Source: Nematostella vectensis
Taxonomy: Eukaryota; Cnidaria; Anthozoa; Actiniaria; Edwardsiidae
NCBI RefSeq assembly: GCF_932526225.1
Contig: NC_064040.1
Span: 126,001 to 190,000 of the forward strand
Length of the DNA stretch: 64,000 nucleotides
Direction of reading: 5' to 3'
Positions 24,064-36,391 of this stretch are shown piece by piece. The position numbers and the translations under genes are program-made. Numbering within the stretch: position 1 is the first letter of the stretch; each line of letters opens with the position of its first letter. The notes below the pieces were generated by a model. It was not told the DNA's origin. It was given only the letters and a program-made list of their open reading frames with translations, and made no database searches.

Positions 24064-26062
24064 AATCTACAGTAGTTTTCTAATCAGATAATTGTTTTTC
24101 TTTTAACACTCACCTGTTATTTCAACAGCCTTACTTGAGTTTGCTTGTCTCAGAAATAGGCCTTGCTTAATAAACAAAGACATGTTACAAACTTATTTAA
24201 TAATAGGTAACAACTGCAATATTGTATGAAGAGAGTGCCCCTCTCTTCCCCCTGCTATTGTTGAAATTATGCTCAATAAACTTTTAACTCTTCCCTCTCC
24301 ACCAGTTAAGCATTCTATGTATGCTTCCCTGTACAAAATGCACCCCTTCAAATAGAACATTAAAGTTCACATACTTGTTTACTTCCTCAAACTCTTTGAT
24401 TTGTGTTTTTTGTTAACTTCCTAGGAACAAATTGAATACATATAATCAATAAATCTAGCAAGCTTATTTTGCAAACTCACTTTTTTTTATTATTTTTGCG
24501 CAAAACCAATCAGGATTAGGGGGGTCAAGCACAAAGAAAGAAAACGAATAAAAAAAAGCCCATTGACCTGGGATCGAACCCGGTCTGAAGAACAAAACGG
24601 AAACCATACATACGGATTACCCAATCGGTATGGCAGCACAAGGCTTTTACGGAAGGCTGTAAAGAACCCGAAGGCCCCAAGCACCAATATTTCCTAGCGA
24701 ATATGCTGTACAACACTCTTGCAAGGTTATCCCAACCCGCGCATTAATGGGGAGGACAATAACCAGGATCCCAGGCCTGTAATACGGTTACGCCACGCAC
24801 AGCTCGCCGAGATTGTGGATGACAAAAAATAGAGGTCTATTTGGGCGTCTTGGGTCCCTTGGGGACTCGCCATGCGCACGGGCGCATCTCTTTTATTGTG
24901 TACTTGACATCAAATTAGCGAAGAAAAAAGACGCTGTTTTGGTATCATGTGAAAATCATAAAATAAATAGAAATAAAGACGTAAGGGGGGAGAATATTGA
25001 CATCTTCATATTAGAATATTGACAAAATCCGCAATTTTGTCTACGCTGACTAAGTAAAGCTGTATTTTACTTTAAAGGGGCAGCAGCATAGTACTGCGCA
25101 TGTCTGGAGTCAGTGTTTATTGTAGGCTTTTAAGTGTCTACAAACAGTTGAACTTTTTAAAAGCTGTGAATACCTTATTAAATAATATGCAATATTATAT
25201 TGAAAACTATGTTAATGGACAGTTTGTGGTCATTTTTTTTGTTTTGTTTAAAGTCTCCCACATGTACCAAAAGCTCATAAGTCAGTACTAGAATTTCACT
25301 GAAGTTCATTGTGTCAGGGCTCTAGAGCTATTGCAAATCTCTTAACCATGACACTCCCCTTTTAAAGGAAAGTAAAAAAAATCAAAATTGTTGGTGGGGG
25401 TCTCTGTTGTGTTTGTTTTCTTTTTAGTTTTGTTCTATTATTATTATTATTTTCTTTTTTAGAGGGGGAGGGGAATTCATCTAAAAATAGCCAAGGGTCA
25501 ATTCAAGCAACTAGTACAAAAGATGTTTTTTTGCAGTCCTTTATTCAATATATTCAAGGTTATCATGCAATTCTGGTGTTTGACTGCATATATATATATT
25601 TTTTCTTTCTTTTCATTACAAGTTCTATATGTGTAAGTGGTGACCATAGCTATGATTACTATTATTTAGAATATTTTTTTACCTACTAAAAGAAAACAAC
25701 TTGACTGCAAAACACTTACTGTAGGGCACTCGATATTAGGCATTACCTTCATGTGGATGTAAGGTTGAAATGTCAAAACCTTCATTAACCCGTGAACTAC
25801 GCTTTAGCGTATTACACTTTGTGGTGATCTGATTCTATTGTTCTTTTTTGTGTTTTACTAACTATTACCGTTTAACTATCACACTTTGTTTCACGGGTTA
25901 ATGAAAACCACTCTAATTACTTACAATAGTTCTTTTTAAATATTATCATTTACTTGTATAATTTAGATGAGCAATACATATTTCTTCTTGGCCTTGTAGA
26001 GCTCATCTCGTTCCTCAAAAATAACAAACGAATAGAAGTTTGTTCTTATTTTGGTGCAAAGG
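24064..26062 (+). repeat. Satellite unit U13
   Basis: Nearly identical to U11. TTCCTAGCG near 24692 puts a stop codon in the 89-codon frame that is open in other copies, and CATTGACCTGG is also shared with U29. GAATTCATC near 25477 links it to U3 and U7. Confidence 0.95.
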
Positions 26063-28058
26063 AATCTACAGTAGTTTTCTAATCAGATAATTGTTTTTCT
26101 TTTAACACTCACCTGTTATTTCAACAGCCTTTCTTGAGTTTGCTTGTCTCAGAAATAGACCTTGCTTAATAAACAAAGACATGTTACAAACTTATTTAAT
26201 AATAGGTAACAACTGCAATATTGTATGAAGAGAGTGCCCCTCTCTTCCCCCTGCTATTGTTGAAATTATGCTCAATAAACTTTTACCTCTTCCCTCTCCA
26301 CCAGTTAAGCATTCTATGTATGCTTCCCTGTACAAAATGCACCCCTTCAAATAGAACATTAAAGTTCACATACTTGTTTACTTCCTCAAACTCTTTGCTT
26401 TGTGTTTTTTGTTAACTTCCTAGGAACAAATTGAATACATATAATCAATAAATCTAGCAAGCTTATTTTGCAAACTCACTTTTTTATTATTTTTGCGCAA
26501 AACCAATCAGGATTGGGGGGGTCAAGCACAAAGAAAGAAAACGAATAAACAAAAAGCCCATTGGCCTGGGATCGAACCCGGTCTGAAGAAGAAAACGGAA
26601 ACCATACATACGGATTACCCAATCGGTATGGCAGCACAAGGCTTTTACGGAAGGCTGTAAAGAACCCGAAGGCCCCAAGCACCGATATTTCCGAGCGAAT
26701 ATGCTGTACAACACTCTTGCAAGGTTATCCCAACCCGCGCATTAATGGGGAGGACAATAACCAGGATCCCAGGTCTGTAATACGGTTACACCACGCACAG
26801 CTCGCCGAGATTGTGGATGACAAAAAATAGAGGTCTATTTGGGCGTCTTGGGTCCCTTGGGGACTCGCCATGCGCACGGGCGCATCTCTTTTATTGTGTA
26901 CATGACATCAAATTAGCGAAGAAAAAAGACGCTGTTTTGGTATCATGTGAAAATCATAAAATAAATAGAAATAAAGACGTAAGGGGGGAGAATATTGACA
27001 TCTTCATATTAGAATATTGACAAAATCCGCAATATTGTCTACGCTGACTAAGTAAAGCTATATTTTACTTTAAAGGGGCAGCTGCATAGTACTGCGCATG
27101 TCTGGAGTCAGTGTTTATTGTAGGCTTTTAAGTGTCTACAAACAGTTGAACTTTTTAAAAGCTGTCAATACCTTATCAAATAATATGCAATATTATATTG
27201 AAAACTATGTTAATGGACAGTTTGTGGTCATTTTTTTTTGTTTAAAGTCTCCCACATGTACCAAAAGCTCATAAGTCAGTATTAGAATTTCACTGAAGTT
27301 CATTGTGTCAGGGCTCTAGAGCTATTGCAAATCTCTTAACCATGACACTCCCCTTTTAAAGGAAAGTAAAAAAAAATCAAAATTGTTGGTGGGGGTCTCT
27401 GTTGTGTTTGTTTTCTTTTTAGTTTTGTTCTATTATTATTATTATTATTTTTTTTTAGAGGGGGAGGGAAATTCAGCTAAAAATAGCCAAGGGTCAATTC
27501 AAGCAACTAGTACAAAAGATGTTTTTTTGCAGTCCTTTATTCAATATATTCAAGGTTATCATGCAATTATGGTGTTTGACTGCATATATATATATTTTTT
27601 CTTTCTTTTCATTACAAGTTCTATATGTGTAAGTGGTGACCATAGCTATGATTACTATTATTTAGAATATTTTTTAACCTACTAAAAGAAAACAACTTGA
27701 CTGCAAAACACTTACTGTAGGGCACTCGATATTAGGCATTACCTTCATGTGGATGTAAGGTTGAAATGTCAAAACCTTCATTAACCCGTGAACTACGCTT
27801 TAGCGTATTACACTTTGTGGTGATCTGATTCTATTGTTCTTTTTTGTGTTTTACTAACTATTACCGTTTAACTATCACACTTTGTTTCACGGCTTAATGA
27901 AAACCACTCTAATTACTTACAGTAGTTCTTTTTAAATATTATCATTTACTTGTATAATTTAGATGAGCAATACATATTTCTTCTTGGCCTTGTAGAGCTC
28001 ATCTCGTTCCTCAAAAATAACAAACGAAATGAAGTTTGTTCTTATTTTGGTGCAAAGG
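26063..28058 (+). repeat. Satellite unit U14
   Basis: B-type unit with GTTACACCACGC like U4 and U8, and a run of seven G (GATTGGGGGGGTC) near 26513. CAGCTGCATAG near 27080 weakens the third hairpin, and TTCACGGCTTAATG near 27887 damages the right arm of the MITE-like element. Confidence 0.95.
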
Positions 28059-30056
28059 AATCTACAGTAGTTTTCTAATCAGATAATTGTTTTTCTTTTA
28101 ACACTCACCTGTTATTTCAACAGCCTTACTTGAGTTTGCTTGTCTCAGAAATAGACCTTGCTTAATAAACAAAGACATGTTACAAACTTATTTAATAATA
28201 GGTAACAACTGCAATATTGTATGAAGAGAGTGCCCCTCTCTTCCCCCTGCTATTGTTGAAATTATGCTCAATAAACTTTTACCTCTTCCCTCTCCACCAG
28301 TTAAGCATTCTATGTATGCTTCCCTGTACAAAATGCACCCCTTCAAATAGAACATTAAAGTTCACATACTTGTTTACTTCCTCAAACTCTTTGCTTTGTG
28401 TTTTTTGTTAACTTCCTAGGAACAAATTGAATACATATAATCAATAAATCTAGCAAGCTTATTTTGAAAACTCACTTTTTTATTATTTTTGCGCAAAACC
28501 AATCAGGATTAGGGGGGTCAAGCACAAAGAAAGAAAACGAATAAACAAAAAGCCCATTGGCCTGGGATCGAACCCGGTCTGAAGAAGAAAACGGAAACCA
28601 TACATACGGATTACCCAATCGGTATGGCAGCACAAGGCTTTTACGGAAGGCTGTAAAGAACCCGAAGGCCCCAAGCACCGATATTTCCGAGCGAATATGC
28701 TGTACAACACTCTTGCAAGGTTATCCCAACCCGCGCATTAATGGGGAGGACAATAACCAGGATCCCAGGTCTGTAATACGGTTACGCCACGCACAGCTCG
28801 CCGAGATTGTGGATGACAAAAAATAGAGGTCTATTTGGGTGTCTTGGGTCCCTTGGGGACTCGCCATGCGCACGGGCGCATCTCTTTTATTGTGTACATG
28901 ACATCAAATTAGCGAAGAAAAAAGACGCTGTTTTGGTATCATGTGAAAATCATAAAATAAATAGAAATAAAGACGTAAGGGGGGAGAATATTGACATCTT
29001 CATATTAGAATATTGACAAAATCCGCAATATTGTCTACGCTGACTAAGTAAAGCTATATTTTAATTTAAAGGGGCAGCAGCATAGTACTGCGCATGTCTG
29101 GAGTCAGTGTTTATTGTAGGCTTTTAAGTGTCTACAAACAGTTGAACTTTTTAAAAGCTGTCAATACCTTATTAAATAATATGCAATATTATATTGAAAA
29201 CTATGTTAATGGACAGTTTGTGGTCATTTTTTTTGTTTTGTTTAAAGTCTCCCACATGTACAAAAAGCTCATAAGTCAGTATTAGAATTTCACTGAAGTT
29301 CATTGTGTCAGGGCTCTAGAGCTATTGCAAATCTCTTAACCATGACACTCCCCTTTTAAAGGAAAGTAAAAAAAATCAAAATTGTTGGTGGGGGTCTCTG
29401 TTGTGTTTGTTTTCTTTTTAGTTTTGTTCTTTTATTATTATTATTTTTTTTTTTAGAGGGGGAGGGGAATTCAGCTAAAAATAGCCAAGGGTCAATTCAA
29501 GCAACTAGTACAAAAGATGTTTTTTTGCAGTCCTTTATTCAATATATTCAAGGTTATCATGCAATTCTGTTGTTTGACTGCATATATATATATTTTTTCT
29601 TTCTTTTCATTACAAGTGCTATATGTGTAAGTGGTGACCGTAGCTATGATTACTATTATTTAGAATAATTTTTACCTACTAACAGAAAACAACTTGACTG
29701 CAAAACACTTACTGTAGGGCACTCGATATTAGGCATTACTTTCATGTGGATGTAAGGTTGAAATGTCAAAACCTTCATTAACCCGTGAACTACGCTTTAG
29801 AGTATTACACTTTGTGGTGATCTGATTCTATTGTTTCTTTTTTGTGTTTTACTAACTATTACCGTTTAACTATCACACTTTGTTTCACGGGTTAATGAAA
29901 ACCACTCTAATTACTTACAGTAGTTCTTTTTAAATATTATCATTTACTTGTATAATTTAGATGAGCAATACATATTTCTTTATGGCTTTGTAGAGCTCAT
30001 CTCGTTCCTCATAAATAACAAACAAAATAAAGTTTGTTCTTATTTTGGTGCAAAGG
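28059..30056 (+). repeat. Satellite unit U15
   Basis: B-type unit, the shortest anchor spacing (1,996 bp from the previous copy). Private changes: TTTTGAAAACTC near 28463, TTGGGTGTCTTGG near 28835, TTTTAATTTAAAGG near 29059 (breaks hairpin two of the cluster) and CTTTAGAGTATT near 29795. Confidence 0.95.
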
Positions 30057-32058
30057 AATCTACAGTAGTTTTCTAATCAGATAATTGTTTTTCTTTTAAC
30101 ACTCACCTGTTATTTCAACAACCTTACTTGAGTTTGCTTGTCTCAGAAATAGACCTTGCTTAATAAACAAAGACATGTTACAAACTTATTTAATAATAGG
30201 TAACAACTGCAATATTGTATGAAGAGAGTGCCCCTCTCTTCCCCCTGCTATTGTTGAAATTATGCTCAATAAACTTTTACCTCTTCCCTCTCCACCAGTT
30301 AAGCATTCTATGTATGCTTCCCTGTACAAAATGCACCCCTTCAAATAGAACATTAAAGTTCACATACTTGTTTACTTCCTCAAACTCTTTGCTTTGTGTT
30401 TTTTGTTAACTTCCTAGGAACAAATTGAATACATATAATCAATAAATCTAGCAAGCTTATTTTGCAAACTCACTTTTTTTTATTATTTTTGCGCAAAACC
30501 TATCAGGATTAAGGGGGTCCAGCACAAAGAAAAAAAAACGAATTAAAAAAAAAGCCCATTGGCCTGGGATCGAACCCGGTCTGAAGAACAAAACGGAAAC
30601 CATACATACGGATTACCCAATCGGTATGGCAGCACAAGGCTTTTACGGAAGGCTGTAAAGAACCCGAAGGCCCTAAGCACCGATATTTCCGAGCGAATAT
30701 GCTGTACAACACTCTTGCAAGGTTATCCCAACCCGCGCATTAATGGGGAGGACAATAACCAGGATCCCAGGCCTGTAATACGGTTACGCCACGCACAGCT
30801 CGCCGAGATTGTGGATGACAAAAAATAGAGGTCTATTTGGGCGTCTTGGGTCCCTTGGGGACTCGCCATGCGCACGGGCGCATCTCTTTTATTGTGTACA
30901 TGACATCAAATTAGCGAAGAAAAAAGACGCTGTTTTGGTATCATGTGAAAAGAATAAAATAAATAGAAAGAAAGACGTAAGGGGGGAGAATATTGACATC
31001 TTCATATTAGAATATTGACAAAATCCGCAATATTGTCTACGCTGACTAAGTAAAGCTATATTTTACTTTAAAGGGGCAGCAGCATAGTACTGCGCATGTC
31101 TGGAGTCAGTGTTTATTGTAGGCTTTTAAGTGTCTACAAACGGTTGAACTTTTTAAAAGCTGTCAATACCTTATTAAATAATATGCAATATTATATTGAA
31201 AACTATGTTAATGGACAGTTTGTGGTCATTTTTTTTTTGTTTAAAGTCTCCCACATGTACCAAAAGCTCATAAGTCAGTATTAGAATTTCACTGAAGTTC
31301 ATTGTGTCAGGGCTCTAGAGCTATTGCAAATCTCTTAACCATGACACTCCCCTTTTAAAGGAAAGTAAAAAAAATCAAAATTGTTGGTGGGGGTCTCTGT
31401 TGTGTTTGTTTTCTTTTTAGTTTTGTTCTATTATTATTATTATTATTTTCTTTTTTAGAGGGGGAGGGGAATTCAGCTAAAAATAGCCAAGGGTCAATTC
31501 AAGCAACTAGTAGAAAAGATGTTTTTTTGCAGTCCTTTATTCAATATATTCAAGGTTATCATGCAATTCTGTTGTTTGACTGCATATATATATTTTTTTT
31601 CTTTCTTTTCATTACAAGTACTATATGTGTAAGTGGTGACCATAGCTATGATTACTATTATTTAGAATAATTTTTTACCTACTAACAGAAAACAACTTGA
31701 CTGCAAAACACTTACTGTAGGGCACTCGATATTAGGCATTACTTTCATGTGGATGTAAGGTTGAAATGTCAAAACCTTCATTAACCCGTGAACTACGCTT
31801 TAGCGTATTACACTTTGTGGTGATCTGATTCTATTGTTCTTTTTTGTGTTTTACTAACTATTACCGTTTAACTATCACACTTTGTTTCACGGGTTAATGA
31901 AAACCACTCTAATTACTTACAGTAGTTCTTTTTAAATATTATCATTTACTTGTATAATTTAGATGAGCAATACATATTTCTTTACGGCTTTGTAGAGCTC
32001 ATCTCGTTCCTCATCAATAACAAACAAAATAAAGTTTGTTCTTATTTTGGTGCAAAGA
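30057..32058 (+). repeat. Satellite unit U16
   Basis: A-type unit. Private changes include CAACAACCTTAC near 30116, GGCCCTAAGC near 30668, AAACGGTTG near 31138 and AGTAGAAAAG near 31508. Confidence 0.95.
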
Positions 32059-33866
32059 AATCTACAGTAGTTTTCTAATCAGATAATTGTTTTTCTTTTA
32101 ACACTCACCTGTTATTTCAACAGCCTTACTTGAGTTTGCTTGTCTCAGAAATAGACCTTGCTTAATAAACAAAGACATGTTACAAACTTATTTAATAATA
32201 GGTAACAACTGCAATATTGTATGAAGAGAGTGCCCCTCTCTTCCCCCTGCTATTGTTGAAATTATGCTCAATAAACTTTTACCTCTTCCCTCTCCACCAG
32301 TTAAGCATTCTATGTATGCTTCCCTGTACAAAATGCACCCCTTCAAATAGAACATTAAAGTTCACATACTTGTTTACTTCCTCAAACTCTTTGCTTTGTG
32401 TTTTTTGTTAACTTCCTAGGAACAAATTGAATACATATAATCAATACATCTAGCAAGCTTATTTTGCAAACTCACTTTTTTTTTTATTATTTTTGCGCAA
32501 AACCAATCAGGATTAGGGGGGTCAAGCACAAAGAAAGTAAACGAATTAAAAAAAAAGCCCATTGGCCTGGGATCGAACCCGGTCTGAAGAAGAAAACGGA
32601 AACCATACATACGGATTACCCAATCGGTATGGCAGCACAAGGCTTTTACGGAAGGCTGTAAAGAACCCGAAGGCCCCAAGCACCGATATTTCCGAGCGAA
32701 TATGCTGTACAACACTCTTGCAAGGTTATCCCAACCCGCGCATTAATGGGGAGGACAATAACCAGGATCCCAGGCCTGTAATACGGTTACGCCACGCACA
32801 GCTCGCCGAGATTGTGGATGACAAAAAATAGAGGTCTATTTGGGCGTCTTGGGTCCCTTGGGGACTCGCCATGCGCACGGGCGCATCTCTTTAATTGTGT
32901 ACATGACATCAAATTAGCGAAGAAAAAAGACGCTGTTTTGGTATCATGTGAAAAGCATAAAATAAATAGAAATAAAGACGTAAGGGGGGAGAATATTGAC
33001 ATCTTCATATTAGAATATTGACAAAATCCGCAATATTGTCTACGCTGACTAAGTAAAGCTATATTTTACTTTAAAGGGGCAGCAGCATAGTACTGCGCAT
33101 GTCTGGAGTCGGTGTTTATTGTAGGCTTTTAAGTGTCTACAAACAGTTGAACTTTTTAAAAGCTGTCAATACCTTATTAAATAATATGCAATATTATATT
33201 GAAAACTATGTTAATGGACAGTTTGTGGTCATTTTTTTTGTTTTGTTTAAAGTCTCCCACATGTACCAAAAGCTCATAAGTCAGTATTAGAATTTCACTG
33301 AAGTTCATTGTGTCAGGGCTCTAGAGCTATTGCAAATCTCTTAACCATGACACTCCCCTTTTAAAGGAAAGTAAAAAAAATCAAAATTGTTGGTGGGGGT
33401 CTCTGTTGTGTTTGTTTTCTTTTTAGTTTTGTTCTATTATTATTATTATTATTTTTTTTAGAGGGGGAGGGGAATTCAGCTAAAAATAGCCAAGGGTCAA
33501 TTCAAGCAACTAGTACAAAAGATGTTTTTTTGCAGTCCTTTATTCAATATATTCAAGGTTATCATGCAATTCTGCTGTTTGACTGCATATATATATTTTT
33601 TTTCTTTCTTTTCATTACAAGTTCTATATGTGTAAGTGGTGACCATAGCTATGATTACTATTATTTAGAATATTTTTTTACCTACTAAAAGAAAACTACT
33701 AAAAGAAAACTCCTATATATAAATGATCCCTATAATCGACCTCCCCTTGCTTGTGCGTGTTTTGTTCTTGTGCGTGCATCTATTGTCGTCTGTTTTTCGT
33801 TTCTGTTTGTATTGATATTATATTGATGTATCATGTTGTTTACCCATGCAATTTTCCGCTTGACCT

Positions 33867-33935
33867 AGCCGCTTAAGCTCGATTAGCTATGCTATTTCTT
33901 AATGCGGCTGGTGCCCAATTATAAAAATTATAATT
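33867..33935 (+). other. Stem-loops in the LINE 3' UTR
   Basis: AGCCGCTTAAG (33867-33877) pairs with CTTAATGCGGCT (33898-33909), eleven pairs with one bulged T. AATTATAA-AAA-TTATAATT (33917-33935) follows at once. In several LINEs the reverse transcriptase recognises such 3' hairpins of its own RNA; that role here is inferred. Confidence 0.55.
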
Positions 33936-33996
33936 ATTTTTCTCCTTTTCTTATTTAATAAGTAATATCTGTATAATAGAGGGTGCTAATAAAATA

Positions 33997-33997
<1 letters not shown>

Positions 33998-34030
<33 letters not shown>

Positions 34031-34031
34031 G
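33998..34031 (+). repeat. (TTG)n microsatellite tail
   Basis: About eleven uninterrupted TTG units form the 3' end of the LINE fragment and merge with the satellite sequence TTGACTGC, so the exact junction is ambiguous by a few bases. Confidence 0.9.
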
Positions 34032-34390
34032 ACTGCAAAACACTTACTGTAGGGCACTCGATATTAGGCATTACTTTCATGTGGATGTAAGGTTGAAATG
34101 TCAAAACCTTCATTAACCCGTGAACTACGCTTTAGCGTATTACACTTTGTGGTGATCTGATTCTATTGTTCTTTTTTGTGTTTTACTAACTATTACCGTT
34201 TAACTATCACACTTTGTTTCACGGGTTAATGAAAACCACTCTAATTACTTACAGTAGTTCTTTTTAAATATTATCATTTACTTGTATAATTTAGATGAGC
34301 AATACATATTTCTTTATGGCTTTGTAGAGCTCATCTCGTTCCTCATAAATAACCAACAAAATAAAGTTTGTTCTTATTTTGGTGCAAAGG

Positions 34391-36391
34391 AATGTACAGT
34401 AGTTTTCTAATCAGATAATTGTTTTTCTTTTAACACTCACCTGTTATTTCAACAGCCTTACTTGAGTTTGCTTGTCTCAGAAATAGACCTTGCTTAATAA
34501 ACAAAGACATGTTACAAACTTATTTAATAATAGGTAACAACTGCAATATTGTATGAAGAGAGTGCCCCTCTCTTCCCCCTGCTATTGTTGAAATTATGCT
34601 CAATAAACTTTTACCTCTTCCCTCTCCACCAGTTAAGCATTATATGTATGCTTCCCTGTACAAAATGCACCCCTTCAAATAGAACATTAAAGTTCACATA
34701 CTTGTTTACTTCCTCAAACTCTTTGCTTTGTGTTTTTTGTTAACTTCCTAGGAACAAATTGAATACATATAATCAATAAATCTAGCAAGCTTATTTTGCA
34801 AACTCACTTTTTTTTATTATTTTTGCGCAAAACCTATCAGGATTAAGGGGGTCCAGCACAAAGAAAAAAAACGAATTAAAAAAAAAGCCCATTGGCCTGG
34901 GATCGAACCCGGTCTGAAGAACAAAACGGAAACCATACATACGGATTACCCAATCGGTATGGCAGCACAAGGCTTTTACGGAAGGCTGTAAAGAACCCGA
35001 AGGCCCCAAGCACCGATATTTCCGAGCGAATATGCTGTACAACACTCTTGCAAGGTTATCCCAACCCGCGCATTAATGGGGAGGACAATAACCAGGATCC
35101 CAGGCCTGTAATACGGTTACGCCACGCACAGCTCGCCGAGATTGTGGATGACAAAAAATAGAGGTCTATTTGGGCGTCTTGGGTCCCTTGGGGACTCGCC
35201 ATGCGCACGGGCGCATCTCTTTTATTGTGTACATGACATCAAATTAGCGAAGAAAAAAGACGCTGTTTTGGTATCATGTGAAAATAATAAAATAAATAGA
35301 AATAAAGACGTAAGGGGGGAGAATATTGACATCTTCATATTAGAATATTAACAAAATCCGCAATATTGTCTACGCTGACTAAGTAAAGCTATATTTTACT
35401 TTAAAGGGGCAGCAGCATAGTGCTGCGCATGTCTGGAGTCAGTGTTTATTGTAGGCTTTTAAGTGTCTACAAACAGTTGAACTTTTTAAAAGCTGTGAAT
35501 ACCTTATTAAATAATATGCAATATTATATTGAAAACTATGTTAATGGACAGTTTGTGGTCATTTTGTTTGTTTTGTTTAAAGTCTCCCACATGTACCAAA
35601 AGCTCATAAGTCAGTATTAGAATTTCACTGAAGTTCATTGTGTCAGGGCTCTAGAGCTATTGCAAATCTCTTAACCATGACACTCCCCTTTTAAAGGAAA
35701 GTAAAAAAAATCAAAATTGTTGGTGGGGGTCTCTGTTGTGCTTGTTTTCTTTTTAGTTTTGTTCTATTATTATTATTATTATTTTTTTTAGAGGGGGAGG
35801 GGAATTCAGCTAAAAATAGTCAAGGGTCAATTCAAGCAACTAGTACAAAAGATGTTTTTTTGCAGTCCTTTATTCAATATATTCAAGGTTATCATGCAAT
35901 TCTGGTGTTTGACTGCATATATATATTTTCTTTCTTTCTTTTCATTACAAGTTCTATATGTGTAAGTGGTGACCATAGCTATGATTACTATTATTTAGAA
36001 TATTTTTTTACCTACTAAAAGAAAACAACTTGACTGCAAAACACTTACTGTAGGGCACTCGATATTAGGCATTACCTTCATGTGGATGTAAGGTTGAAAT
36101 GTCAAAACCTTCATTAACCCGTGAACTACGCTTTAGCGTATTACACTTTGTGGTGATCTGATTCTATTGTTCTTTTTTGTGTTTTACTAACTATTACCGT
36201 TTAACTATCACACTTTGTTTCACGGGTTAATGAAAACCACTCTTATTACTTACAGTAGTTCTTTTTAAATATTATCATTTACTTGTATAATTTAGATGAG
36301 CAATACATATTTCTTCTTGGCCTTGTAGAGCTCATCTCGTTCCTCAAAAATAACAAACGAAATGAAGTTTGTTCTTATTTTGGTGCAAAGG
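34391..36391 (+). repeat. Satellite unit U18
   Basis: A-type spacer. It begins with AATGTACAG instead of AATCTACAG. Private changes include TATTAACAAAATCC near 35346, ATAGTGCTGCG near 35417 (third hairpin altered) and AATAGTCAAGG near 35815. It combines the CAATATTGTC hairpin with the GTGAATACC variant, a recombinant of the two main haplotypes. Confidence 0.95.

Larger units (their letters stand above)
33697..34031 (+). mobile_element. 5'-truncated LINE 3' UTR with (TTG)n tail
   Basis: About 330 bp of sequence foreign to the satellite, inserted in U17. It ends with AATAAA (33988-33993) followed by roughly eleven TTG units and rejoins the satellite at GACTGC. Two strong stem-loops lie upstream of the tail. 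A short AT-rich 3' UTR with an AATAAA signal and a trinucleotide tail is characteristic of CR1/L2-like non-LTR retrotransposons; no coding part remains. At the 5' junction the satellite motif TACTAAAAGAAAAC is doubled in tandem (33683-33696, 33697-33710), and three satellite bases (AAC) are missing at the 3' side. Clade is inference; the retrotransposon origin is fairly secure. Confidence 0.7.
32059..34390 (+). repeat. Satellite unit U17, interrupted by a LINE 3' end
   Basis: Hybrid spacer (B-type GTCAAGC joined to A-type CGAATTAAAAAA, then AGAAGAAAACGG). The unit is about 330 bp too long because a retrotransposon fragment splits CTACTAAAAGAAAACAACTTGACTGC near 33697-34028. The rest of the right half, MITE-like element included, resumes normally at GACTGCAAAAC. 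Confidence 0.95.

Noticed and set aside
27383-27685. 89-100 codon frames rich in F, Y and L over the ATT/TA tracts (several units)
   Set aside because: They start at TTG and are created by microsatellite translation (poly-Y and poly-F). Frame depends on tract length and differs between copies.
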